Shown piece after piece: positions 1-9,113 of a stretch of DNA of 64,000 nt. The notes beneath the pieces were generated by a model. That model was given only the letters and a program-made list of their open reading frames with translations, was not told the origin of the DNA and did not search any database. The translations under genes were made by a program, and so were the position numbers. Each line of letters begins with the position of its first letter. The stretch's first letter is position 1. The DNA lies in assembly GCA_937981765.1 (NCBI GenBank), contig CALJOM010000002.1, positions 310,001 through 374,000 of the forward strand, in the 5' to 3' direction. The stretch is from an uncultured Bacteroidales bacterium. Its GTDB lineage: Bacteria; Bacteroidota; Bacteroidia; Bacteroidales; Salinivirgaceae.

Positions 1-596
1 GAAAAATTGATCTTTCGCTTGGTGTTCGTCGTTTCGGGCGTCATCTGGCGCGTCAGAAAGGACGTGCTATTCTCGATTGCTTTGTTTTCACCTCTTTTGC
101 TCGCCGTGGCTGGATGGTCCCTAATCAGTATTGGACCCCAGGTGTGCTCTCCCCAATGGCAATTATGGGTAAATATTATAACCATTACGGAAAAGAATTT
201 ATCCCTCCCCGTGAACTTGGTCGAATCAATGCCCGGCGAATGATGGCGGAACTCACTTTGGACAATCTCGGTGTATGTCGTTTCCATCGAAGTTGGGCCG
301 AGGAAATAATGCCCGATATTATTGATAAACTCTTTGGCTTGCGAAACGAATACCTTCAATCGGTGAAACTCATTGCCAGCAGAATTCACAGCCGAAACGC
401 TTCGGTGTTCTGGGAAAGCCGGCGAAATATTGATTTTGTTTACTACTATTTGAAAAAATTACGCAACGAAGACGGAGTTAATCACCCGGAACTGATCGAA
501 TGGTTAGCCCGATTTGAGGAAAATTGCACCCAGGCCGCCTTCGATTTCTGGTACGAAATTCACAAAGGTGCTCATGAATTGTTGCGCGAGTTTTAG
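1..596 (+). CDS. Aldehyde:ferredoxin oxidoreductase family, C-terminal part (5'-truncated by window edge)
   Basis: The reading frame is open from base 3 back through the left edge and stops at TAG 594-596, so only about the last 197 residues are visible. Stretches such as FVFTSFARRGWMVPNQYW and LDNLGVCRFHRSWAEE resemble the C-terminal domain of tungsten/molybdopterin aldehyde:ferredoxin oxidoreductases, which oxidise aldehydes to acids with ferredoxin in anaerobes. The N-terminal pterin and [4Fe-4S] domains lie outside the window, so cofactor ligands cannot be checked. The assignment is by recognition of the family, not by active-site residues. An internal ATG near 114 is not the true start, because the frame is open well upstream of it. 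Confidence 0.7.
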   Translation, partial: KIDLSLGVRRFGRHLARQKGRAILDCFVFTSFARRGWMVPNQYWTPGVLSPMAIMGKYYNHYGKEFIPPRELGRINARRMMAELTLDNLGVCRFHRSWAEEIMPDIIDKLFGLRNEYLQSVKLIASRIHSRNASVFWESRRNIDFVYYYLKKLRNEDGVNHPELIEWLARFEENCTQAAFDFWYEIHKGAHELLREF

Positions 597-712
597 ACAC
601 AATCTTCTAAAGTTCCAATTACCGGTCTGAATCCTGCAAGCTCGTTTTTTAAGCTTTCAACATTACGAGTAACATTTATTATGTGCGGATTTTTTGATTT
701 TTTATTAAAAGC

Positions 713-750
713 GATTATCTTGTAATCGAAAAAATGATTATAATATAATC
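713..750. promoter_or_regulatory. Two tandem 15-bp near-palindromes upstream of dnaE
   Basis: Bases 713-727 read GATTATCTTGTAATC (5 of 6 arm pairs) and 736-750 read GATTATAATATAATC (perfect 6-bp arms, 3-bp centre). The two boxes start 23 bp apart, about two helical turns, and end 14 bases before the dnaE ATG. The second box also contains a TATAAT-like core. This arrangement suits a repressor operator overlapping the promoter. The binding protein is unknown. Confidence 0.5.
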
Positions 751-764
751 AAAAACTACGCCCT

Positions 765-3725
765 ATGCTTTTGGCATCGCACAGCTATTACAGCCTGCGT
801 TACGGGGTTCTTTCACCACGGCAGTTAGTGAAAGTGGCAGCTAACGCCAGACACCCGGTGATTACGCTTACCGATATCAACAACGTTACCGGAGTATTTG
901 AATTTGTGAAAGCCTGCAACGAATATCGCATACATCCGGTTGTGGGGATAGAATTTCGTGTTGGCAGCCGGTATCTTTATTCAGGAATTGCCAGAGATAC
1001 GGAAGGCTTAGCCCGTTTGAACGAATTTCTTTCGTACCACACCCTAAACGGCATTCCTTTACCGGTGCGGGCGCCAAGTCTCGAACGTTGCTTTTGGATT
1101 TATCCATGGAACAATTTCCCTCCAGATACCTCCGATGTCGAATATCTTGGGGTAACGCTTGCCGATCGAGGAAGGCTACTCACGGCCAGCCGTAAACAAC
1201 TCTCGAAAATGGTAATTCGCCAGCCGCTTACGTTTACCACCGAGCTTGGATACCGGTTTCATCAGCATCTGAGAGCTATTGACCAAAACATGCTGCTCAG
1301 CAAACTCGATCTTGGCTTAGCGGCATCGCCCGATGATTGTTTGCATACCCCAACGGCACTTAAGGAAGCATTTGAGACCTGGCCCCAACTTTACGCAAAT
1401 ACTCAGCGTCTGCTGTTGCAATGCGATTTCCGATTCGATTTTGACACTCCGAAAAACAAACAAACCTATACCGGCAGCCGTTCCGACGATCACATCCTGT
1501 TGCGAAAATTAGCCTATGAAGGCTTTGCCTTGCGATACGGAAACGGAACCCCGTTTGCAAAAGAGCGGCTTGAGCAGGAACTGCAAACCATTTGCAACCT
1601 TGGATTTGCAGCCTATTTTTTGATTACCCGCGACATTGTTAACTATAGCCTTTCCCACGGCATCTATCATGTGGGAAGAGGAAGTGGTGCTAACAGTCTG
1701 GTGGCCTATTGTCTTCGGATTACCGATGTAGACCCTATTGAACTGAATCTCTATTTTGAACGCTTTATAAATCCCAACCGATCGTCGCCACCTGATTTCG
1801 ATATCGATTATTCATGGCGAGATCGCGATCGAGTTCTCGACTATATCTTTAAACGATTTGGTTCGCGCCATACAGCATTGTTGGCCACGATATCAACATT
1901 CCAAACCAACTCCGCAATCCGGGAACTGTCGAAGGTTTATGGGATACCTAAAGAAGAAATCGACCGACTGATATGCGATCTTCACAACAACAAACCTAAA
2001 AATCAACTCGAAACCCGGATACTCTCTCTGGCTCGATATATGGTAGATTTTCCCAATCTTCGTTCCATACATGCCGGAGGTGTGTTAATTTCAGAACACC
2101 CCATTTTCTATTACACCGCGCTTGACCTTCCTCCCAAAGGCTTTCCTACCACCCAGTGGGATATGTATGCAGCCGAATCTATCGGCTTCGAGAAAATTGA
2201 TATTCTCAGCCAACGAGGTATAGGACACCTTGGTGAGTGTATTCAGATTATTAAACGTTCGAGAAACACTCAAATCGATATTCACCAGGTAGAGACGTTT
2301 AAAAACGATGAAAAAACTCTGCGGTTGCTTCGTAGCGGCGAAACCATCGGGTGTTTTTACATTGAGAGTCCGGCCATGCGTGGGTTGTTGAAAAAACTCC
2401 GTTGCGACGATTATAAAACTCTGGTGGCAACCAGTAGCATCATACGGCCAGGAGTTGCCCAATCGGGGATGATGGCCGAATACATCCGGCGATATCATAA
2501 TCCGAAAAGTTTTCACTATTTGCATCCTATTATCGAAGAACAACTTTCGGAAACCTTTGGCATTATGGTTTATCAGGAAGATGTGCTTAAAGTGTGTCAT
2601 CATTTTGCTGGATTAGACCTGGCCGATGCCGATGTGTTACGCCGGATTATGAGCGGAAAACATCGAAAAAAGGGTGACCTGGAGCGAATTGCCAACCGAT
2701 ATTTCGATAACTGCCGGCAACGCAACTATCCGCCGGAGGTTGTAAACGAACTGTGGCGACAGATTTCTTCGTTTGCCGGATACTCCTTCTCAAAGGCCCA
2801 TTCCGCGAGCTATGCCTCCGAAAGTTTTCAGAGCCTCTACCTAAAAGCGCACTATCCGTTGGAATTTATTACTGCCGTTATCAACAATTTCGGAGGTTTT
2901 TACAAAACATGGGTTTATGTTCACGAGGCCCGACGGCTGGGAGCCAATGTAGAACTGCCTTGTGTCAACCAGAGCAACTACGAATCGTTGGTTTCAGGCA
3001 CTACCATATACCTTGGTTTTAATCTTGTGGAATTGCTGGAAATCAATACCGTTAAAAAAATTTTGGAAGAGCGCCGGCGTAATGGTAGCTTTAAAAACTT
3101 GTACGATTTTGTGCGCCGTGTCGATATTGGGATTGCACAATTGCGCCTTTTAATCCGCTTAGGGGCTTTTCGTTTTGCTGAAAAAAACAAAGCCCTATTA
3201 TTGTGGAAGGCTCATTGGTATCACAATCAGAGGGATAACAACAAAGATTTGCCGCAATTGTTTCAAACACCTCAGCCGAAAGTTAAGCTTCACCTTCCTC
3301 AGAATTCAGATCTCGAAGATGCTTACGATGAAATCGAACTGCTTGGATTTCCCGTTTCTTTATCCTATTTCCAGATGCTCGAGGCTTTTCCCGACAATGG
3401 CGTCACAGCCAATGACCTTGTGAATTATGCCGGTAAACGCATTCAAATTACGGCCCTTTTAGTCGACATTAAATACGTATGGACCAAACATAAGCAAATT
3501 ATGCACTTTGCCAACTTTATCGATCGGGAAGGCAATTTTTTCGATACGGTTCATTTCCCCCAATCGCTTCGTAAAAGCCCATTCACCGGAGGGGGTATGT
3601 ACCATATCGGAGGTAAGGTCGTTGTGGAATTCGGACATCCATCGGTTGAGGTGGAATACATGGAGCGATTGTCGCTAAAACCCGATCCTCGTGCGGAACA
3701 TCAGCCACAGGTATACCATGAATAA
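765..3725 (+). CDS. dnaE: DNA polymerase III alpha-type subunit, second (DnaE2/ImuC-like) form
   Basis: A C-family DNA polymerase of 986 residues, shorter than the usual replicative DnaE (about 1150 or more). The N-terminal PHP domain (about 1-70) is degenerate: one His remains (ASHSYYSLRYG) and the usual TDH reads TDINN, as in DnaE proteins that cannot proofread. The palm is intact: GRGSGANSLVAY, then PDFDIDY with D346/D348 as the catalytic pair, and a third Asp near D479 in KIDILSQRG. The finger motif AGYSFSKAHSASYA follows, then helix-hairpin-helix and OB-fold regions. A PQLF motif sits where DnaE carries its clamp-binding peptide. The short length and solitary location suggest the accessory, damage-tolerance polymerase; no imuB/dinB neighbour is seen. 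The start follows a 14-base leader after paired palindromes. Confidence 0.85.
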   Translation: MLLASHSYYSLRYGVLSPRQLVKVAANARHPVITLTDINNVTGVFEFVKACNEYRIHPVVGIEFRVGSRYLYSGIARDTEGLARLNEFLSYHTLNGIPLPVRAPSLERCFWIYPWNNFPPDTSDVEYLGVTLADRGRLLTASRKQLSKMVIRQPLTFTTELGYRFHQHLRAIDQNMLLSKLDLGLAASPDDCLHTPTALKEAFETWPQLYANTQRLLLQCDFRFDFDTPKNKQTYTGSRSDDHILLRKLAYEGFALRYGNGTPFAKERLEQELQTICNLGFAAYFLITRDIVNYSLSHGIYHVGRGSGANSLVAYCLRITDVDPIELNLYFERFINPNRSSPPDFDIDYSWRDRDRVLDYIFKRFGSRHTALLATISTFQTNSAIRELSKVYGIPKEEIDRLICDLHNNKPKNQLETRILSLARYMVDFPNLRSIHAGGVLISEHPIFYYTALDLPPKGFPTTQWDMYAAESIGFEKIDILSQRGIGHLGECIQIIKRSRNTQIDIHQVETFKNDEKTLRLLRSGETIGCFYIESPAMRGLLKKLRCDDYKTLVATSSIIRPGVAQSGMMAEYIRRYHNPKSFHYLHPIIEEQLSETFGIMVYQEDVLKVCHHFAGLDLADADVLRRIMSGKHRKKGDLERIANRYFDNCRQRNYPPEVVNELWRQISSFAGYSFSKAHSASYASESFQSLYLKAHYPLEFITAVINNFGGFYKTWVYVHEARRLGANVELPCVNQSNYESLVSGTTIYLGFNLVELLEINTVKKILEERRRNGSFKNLYDFVRRVDIGIAQLRLLIRLGAFRFAEKNKALLLWKAHWYHNQRDNNKDLPQLFQTPQPKVKLHLPQNSDLEDAYDEIELLGFPVSLSYFQMLEAFPDNGVTANDLVNYAGKRIQITALLVDIKYVWTKHKQIMHFANFIDREGNFFDTVHFPQSLRKSPFTGGGMYHIGGKVVVEFGHPSVEVEYMERLSLKPDPRAEHQPQVYHE

Positions 3726-3861
3726 AATTTCAACAAAAAGGTGAAAAAAATGTTTTTTTGGTAATTTATCGAAAAAATAATCGTAATTTAACATACTTTT
3801 ACCATCGTTTGAAGCACCTTTGACAAACTAAGTTGGCATTAACCATAAACACAATAACTCT

Positions 3862-6800
3862 ATGATCATGAAATCGTTATTCACAAAAGTTGGTTTGTCC
3901 ATAATGTTCTTGTGGACAACAACACTCTGGGGACAGCAACTTATTGGGCAGTTTCCACAGATGGATGGTGGATTTGAGGGGCAAACAGGAACGTTAGTTC
4001 AGGTTTCTTCTATTACATCTGAACAAACAGCATGGACCACTCAAATGGCTAACACAGGGACGGTTAATACCACTAGTGGGCGCTCAGGTCCTAAGTATTT
4101 AATTTACACACAAACAGGAACTACTCACAGAAGACTACAAAGTCCAACCGCCTCATTAACTCCAAGTACTTCCTATGTTGTTCAATTTTTTTACAAAGGA
4201 GACATGGATGGCACCATTGGAGGAGATAATCTAAGAGTTGCTGTTTCGGCAGCAGGTACAGGAAGTCCCGGGACTTATTCTGCTTATTTGAACAGTGTAA
4301 ATACCGGTGATGTTTGGACAAAATTTGCTGAAGTTGTTTCTACCTCTTCCACAGCACCAACCGTTGGTTTAGGGATTATATCTGTAAACAATACCGCAAC
4401 ATTCTATATTGATGATTTTGTTATTTACCAAGCGACAGAGGTTGATAATACCCCCCCAAGCGATCCCGGAGCAGTGATCGTTTCGAATCCAACCAATTCG
4501 TCGCTCGATATCAGCTGGAGCGCGGCTCCAGGTGGGGTTGATGGAGGTGGATACGTGGTTGTTCGTTTCGAAACTGCCCCCGATGCTTCTTGGGATCCGA
4601 ACCAAAATGGCATTTACGCCCTTGGTAATATCATTCCTAATGGTGGAGTAGTGTGTTATATAGGTACTGCAACCTCGTTTACCGATAATGGATTAAATTC
4701 TAACACTCAATACTGGTACAAGGTTTACACTGTTGACAAGGCCTTCAACTATTCTAACGAGAGTGTAGGCAATGGAACCACAAGCGGATCGGCATTTGCC
4801 GTAACGTTCCGTGTAGATATGTCGAACGCTGCCGGATTCAATCCGGTAACCGACGATGTTTACATTTCAGGCGAATTCCCCACTTGGCAAATGCCGGGAT
4901 CGAATCTAAGCTTCAAAATGACACCTTTGTCAACCGGTTCAAAGATTTATACTTTGACACTTAATTTAACTGCCGGTACGTATGAGTACAAATATTTCCG
5001 TGTAATTTCAGGAAATCCATCGTGGGATAACGGAGAACCGATTGGTGGAAACCGTAGTTTAACAGTCTCTTCCTCAGCCACCGTAGATAATGTTTGGGGG
5101 GTAAATGCTCACCCGGTAATAGGTTGGGCGAACCTTCAATGGCCAGGCAGCGGATCAATTGAGGTTGGTGAACTGTTCAATGTATACGCACAAGTTTGGA
5201 TCGATAACGTTACTACTGCAAACAATCCCTACGAAATGATCAAAGCATGGATTGGATACAAAAACACCAACACCAATCCATCAACATGGAACGAAACCGA
5301 TTGGGTTCCGGCTGTTTTTAATGGAAAAACCGGCAATAACCACGAATATGTACTCAATCTAGGAGCTTTAATTCCCTATCCAGGAACCTATTACTACGCT
5401 AGCAGATTTCAATTTGGTAATGGTTCCTATTATTATGGTGGATTTAATAGTGGAGCATGGGATGGTACCAATAACATATCGGGAGTTTTAACCGTTACAC
5501 AAAACTACACTGTAACCTTCTCGGTAATAGGCGGCAACGGAATTTTAGCTGCCACAGTAGATGGAAATGCCATAAGCAGCGGAGCTACTGTACAGGCAGG
5601 CAAAAGTGTACAATTCACTGCCACTCCAAATTCAGGATATCAGGTAAAAGAGTGGGTTTACAACACTACTCCAGTTTCGGGCAACACCAGCAATTCGTAT
5701 GTCATAGCCTCGTTGAACGAAAATGCGACGGTTACTGTAGAGTTTGAGCCAATACCTTCAACCTACGTTGTAACCTTCTCGGTAGTAGGCGGTAATGGCA
5801 CCCTTTCAGCTTTTGTCGAGGGGACAGAAATTACCTCTGGATATACGGTTCAGGAAGGAAAAACAGTTCTTTTCCGTGCTTATCCGTTTACTAAATACCA
5901 GGTAAAAGAATGGACACTTAACGGAACGCTAGTTTCCAACAACACCAACTTCTACACTGTATCCAGTCTTCAGCAAAATGTTACCGTAACCGTAGAGTTT
6001 CAACCGCAAGCACTTCATGCCGATTTATTATTTGTAGAAGATTTTGATTATCCACAAGGAGCTCTTCTAACCAACTATGGATGGACAGCCCATAGTGGCG
6101 CAGGTACCAATGCCATTAATGTTGTGGCTCCTGGATTATCCTATAGCGATTACATTGGTTCATCGGTTGGGAATGCTGCAACTATGACTAATACCGGCGA
6201 AGACGTAAGCATTGAATTTGCTTCTCAAAATAGCGGAGCTGTTTACACAGCTTTCATGGTTAATTTTTCCAATGCTCAAACAGCCACTGCAGGAGATTAT
6301 TTTATACACTATTTGACTATGGGAACAACTACCTTTCGTGGAAGAGTTTTTGTCCGTCGCAATGATGACAATAAACTTTCATTCGGTGTGACACGGGGAG
6401 GTAACGGGTCAAATGCCGTATGGTCAAATTACGAATACGATCTGAACACAACTTATTTAATGGTTCTTAAATACGCTTTTGTAGACGAGGCAACTAATGA
6501 TGAAGTCTCTCTTTATATTAATCCTGTGGTAGGAGCTCCCGAACCATCGCCAACCATTACCATTAGCGGTAACAACCCCGATAATACCTCCGATATAACA
6601 GACCTTAATGGTATTGCTTTACGTCAAGGAAGTTCAAGCTCAGCATCGTTTCAGGTTATAGATGGAATTCGCGTTGCAAAAACCTGGGAACAGGCTGTTA
6701 AATCGAATATTGTTCCAAATTATGAAGTTACATTCTCCGTGATTGGTGCCAATGGAACTTTAACTGCCGAAGTAGACGGAATAACAATTAATAGCGGCGA

Positions 6801-8982
6801 CTATGTAGAACAAGGTAAAAACGTTATTTTCATTGCCACTCCAAATTCAGGATATCAGGTAAAAGAGTGGCGCAATAATGGAAATATCGTTTCAGGTCAC
6901 ACGGCCAACGTTTACACTATAATTTCTCTAAACCAAACTGTAACCGTAAACGTTGAATTTGAAGAGATCCCCACGCAAACATTCACTGTGACCTATGGAG
7001 TAATAGGCGGCAATGGCACCCTAACGGCAACGGTCAATGGCGATGCAATCAACAGTGGAACCGCAGTGCTGATTGGTCGGCCGGTTATATTCACTGCTAC
7101 ACCAAACCCTGGATATCGAATTAAACAATGGACCAATAATGGGGTTATTGTAGATGGGAACACGTCGAATCAATACATTATTCCTTCTCTGCAATCGGAC
7201 GTTAATGTAACGGTAGAATTTGAAGTTATACCACAATACACCCTGTCGATAATCATTGTTGGTGAAGGAACAGTTACCGTCAACGGGCAGGTATATTCCA
7301 CGCCAATAACAGCCAACGAAGGAGCAACATTTAATCTTCAGGCCACACCTAACAGTGGTTGGACATTCAATGGCTGGACAGGGGATTTGGTTTCGACCGA
7401 TAACCCGCTATCGATGGTTTTAACCCAAGATATATCCATTACGGCAACCTTCCATCAGATACCAATTCTAACTACTGTAGTAGGTTGGAATTTTGACGAT
7501 GAAAACACTATTGCAGATCTAGGAATTCCCGCCAATGCCACCCGTGAAATTGAAACCAATACAGGCGGTACCATTTCATACACCACGGGTGTAAGTGGTA
7601 AAGCAATTACAAGCAATCAATGGGGCGATGGTGAAAATGTTAAATATTGGATAGTTGATTTCACAACCACCGGATTTGGACAATTAACTGTTTCTTCTAC
7701 ACAACGAAGTTCAAGCACCGGTCCGAGAGATTTCAAACTTCAGTACAAAGTAGAAGGCTTCGATTGGCAAGACCTCACCCAGATAACGGTTGCCAATAAC
7801 TTTACTTCCGGAACCGTGACCAACTTCCCATTACCGGCCATTTGCAACAATCAAGGAAAAGTTTATTTACGTTGGATTATGACTAGTAATACGGCGGTGA
7901 ATGAAGGTCCTGTTGCCAATGCAGGAACCAACCGCATCGACAACATTATAGTCTCCGGTTATACCATCCCAGGCGCACAACAATACGTTTTAACTCTTTC
8001 AAAAGTCGGTTTAGGTACTATAATTCCTGCTGAAGGGACCTATACGTTAAACGCTGGAACAGAAATTACCCTACAAGCAACACCCGCCCCTGATCAAGTA
8101 TTTGCTGGTTGGACCGGCGATCTCATTTCCAATCAACCCACCGAGATCATAACTATGGACGGAAATAAAACCATTGTTGCCAACTTCCGTCAATTTGTAC
8201 CCGCCACCATTAATCCAACTTCGGCAAACTACTACGAGTCTAATCCTGAGAACATCTCTACGGTTATTACGTGGAACGATGCCAGCTCGGTTACTCTCAT
8301 CACCATCCTTTACGATGGCGCACAAATACCTCTGGAAGAAGGTGAAGATTACACCATAACACCAATCGATTCACAAACATCGCTTCTTACCTTCCTTACC
8401 GGTGCCAAAATGAATAGTAAAAATGCCGATCCGATTGCGTATCCGTTTACCATTCACTTTAATGTTGGTTCTCCGGTAATATTCACCATCTATTTCCATC
8501 CGGCTCAGTTCAATGTTACCTTTATGGTATCATCCGGAGGACAACCTTTAGCAGGAGCCCAAATACAAATTGACGGTCGGCAACTAATTACCGATCAAAA
8601 CGGTTCAGCGTCGGTGCAATTAGTTAACGGTAGCTATCCGTATGAAATTCAAAAAACTGGGTATAACACTGTTACGGGAACTGTTGAGGTTGCCGACCAA
8701 GATGTTGAAATTTACGTAGTAATGTACACCGGTATCGATGAATACGGTATCGCATCAATGAATTTATACCCGAATCCGGCCAACGATCGTTTAACCCTAA
8801 CCCGCAATGATAATACTCCGCTTACGCTTGAAATTTACACCACCAGCGGCGTTCGCTTATTGACGCAAATCCTTGATCAAACCAGCTTGACATTAGATAT
8901 TTCAGGCCTCGATTCAGGCGTATATCTAATGCGGTTAACCAATGGAAGATCAACTCATGCGATGCGTTTTGTTAAACAATAA
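3862..8982 (+). CDS. Very large T9SS-secreted multidomain surface protein (FN3, CBM-like, InlB-type repeats, X2)
   Basis: A 1706-residue exported protein. The signal peptide ends near WGQQ (about residue 25). Domains in order, by recognition: carbohydrate-binding-like beta-sandwich (27-192); fibronectin III (195-308); starch-binding-like domain (313-415); a further beta domain (417-545); two InlB/Listeria-type repeats (548-714); LamG-like module (720-945); two more repeats (953-1122); a glycine/tryptophan repeat (1126-1200); another sandwich (1205-1368); a sixth repeat (1373-1445); X2-type domain (1447-1550); carboxypeptidase-regulatory-like domain (1550-1628); and a Por/type IX sorting domain (1633-1706, LYPNPANDRLTL...). 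No catalytic motif is visible, so adhesion or polysaccharide binding at the cell surface is the best inference. It is a single gene with its own terminator. Confidence 0.8.
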   Translation: MIMKSLFTKVGLSIMFLWTTTLWGQQLIGQFPQMDGGFEGQTGTLVQVSSITSEQTAWTTQMANTGTVNTTSGRSGPKYLIYTQTGTTHRRLQSPTASLTPSTSYVVQFFYKGDMDGTIGGDNLRVAVSAAGTGSPGTYSAYLNSVNTGDVWTKFAEVVSTSSTAPTVGLGIISVNNTATFYIDDFVIYQATEVDNTPPSDPGAVIVSNPTNSSLDISWSAAPGGVDGGGYVVVRFETAPDASWDPNQNGIYALGNIIPNGGVVCYIGTATSFTDNGLNSNTQYWYKVYTVDKAFNYSNESVGNGTTSGSAFAVTFRVDMSNAAGFNPVTDDVYISGEFPTWQMPGSNLSFKMTPLSTGSKIYTLTLNLTAGTYEYKYFRVISGNPSWDNGEPIGGNRSLTVSSSATVDNVWGVNAHPVIGWANLQWPGSGSIEVGELFNVYAQVWIDNVTTANNPYEMIKAWIGYKNTNTNPSTWNETDWVPAVFNGKTGNNHEYVLNLGALIPYPGTYYYASRFQFGNGSYYYGGFNSGAWDGTNNISGVLTVTQNYTVTFSVIGGNGILAATVDGNAISSGATVQAGKSVQFTATPNSGYQVKEWVYNTTPVSGNTSNSYVIASLNENATVTVEFEPIPSTYVVTFSVVGGNGTLSAFVEGTEITSGYTVQEGKTVLFRAYPFTKYQVKEWTLNGTLVSNNTNFYTVSSLQQNVTVTVEFQPQALHADLLFVEDFDYPQGALLTNYGWTAHSGAGTNAINVVAPGLSYSDYIGSSVGNAATMTNTGEDVSIEFASQNSGAVYTAFMVNFSNAQTATAGDYFIHYLTMGTTTFRGRVFVRRNDDNKLSFGVTRGGNGSNAVWSNYEYDLNTTYLMVLKYAFVDEATNDEVSLYINPVVGAPEPSPTITISGNNPDNTSDITDLNGIALRQGSSSSASFQVIDGIRVAKTWEQAVKSNIVPNYEVTFSVIGANGTLTAEVDGITINSGDYVEQGKNVIFIATPNSGYQVKEWRNNGNIVSGHTANVYTIISLNQTVTVNVEFEEIPTQTFTVTYGVIGGNGTLTATVNGDAINSGTAVLIGRPVIFTATPNPGYRIKQWTNNGVIVDGNTSNQYIIPSLQSDVNVTVEFEVIPQYTLSIIIVGEGTVTVNGQVYSTPITANEGATFNLQATPNSGWTFNGWTGDLVSTDNPLSMVLTQDISITATFHQIPILTTVVGWNFDDENTIADLGIPANATREIETNTGGTISYTTGVSGKAITSNQWGDGENVKYWIVDFTTTGFGQLTVSSTQRSSSTGPRDFKLQYKVEGFDWQDLTQITVANNFTSGTVTNFPLPAICNNQGKVYLRWIMTSNTAVNEGPVANAGTNRIDNIIVSGYTIPGAQQYVLTLSKVGLGTIIPAEGTYTLNAGTEITLQATPAPDQVFAGWTGDLISNQPTEIITMDGNKTIVANFRQFVPATINPTSANYYESNPENISTVITWNDASSVTLITILYDGAQIPLEEGEDYTITPIDSQTSLLTFLTGAKMNSKNADPIAYPFTIHFNVGSPVIFTIYFHPAQFNVTFMVSSGGQPLAGAQIQIDGRQLITDQNGSASVQLVNGSYPYEIQKTGYNTVTGTVEVADQDVEIYVVMYTGIDEYGIASMNLYPNPANDRLTLTRNDNTPLTLEIYTTSGVRLLTQILDQTSLTLDISGLDSGVYLMRLTNGRSTHAMRFVKQ
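5619..5655 (+). repeat. 37-bp exact repeat, copy 1, within the T9SS surface gene
   Basis: This 37-base segment in the first InlB-type repeat is identical to 6834-6870 in the third. It encodes the ATPNSGYQVKEW core. The flanking sequences have diverged. Confidence 0.9.
6834..6870 (+). repeat. 37-bp exact repeat, copy 2, within the T9SS surface gene
   Basis: Identical to 5619-5655, 1215 bp upstream in the same gene. Perfect identity over 37 bases inside otherwise diverged repeats suggests recent gene conversion between repeat modules. Confidence 0.9.
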
Positions 8983-9001
8983 ATAATCCTAAGTTAAACT
9001 A

Positions 9002-9032
9002 AGCGGGTTCTCTATTGGGGACCCGCTTTTTG
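9002..9032 (+). terminator. Rho-independent terminator after the T9SS surface gene
   Basis: AGCGGGT (9002-9008) pairs with ACCCGCT (9021-9027) across a 12-base loop, followed by a T run. Confidence 0.85.
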
Positions 9033-9077
9033 TTTTAGAAATTTTAACGAAATGTTAACAACGAATTACTTTTTTTG

Positions 9078-9085
9078 TATCTTTG
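9078..9085 (+). promoter_or_regulatory. Bacteroidota -7 box (TATCTTTG) for the DUF4301-type gene
   Basis: A perfect TAnnTTTG match lies 28 bases before the ATG at 9114. The -33 element is not clear. Confidence 0.55.
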
Positions 9086-9113
9086 AACATAGATAACCAA
9101 AACAATACATCCC

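Noticed and set aside
2091-2603. Minus-strand open frame of 170 codons inside dnaE
   Set aside because: It lies wholly within the strongly conserved polymerase core and has no recognisable motif or promoter; it is a shadow of dnaE.
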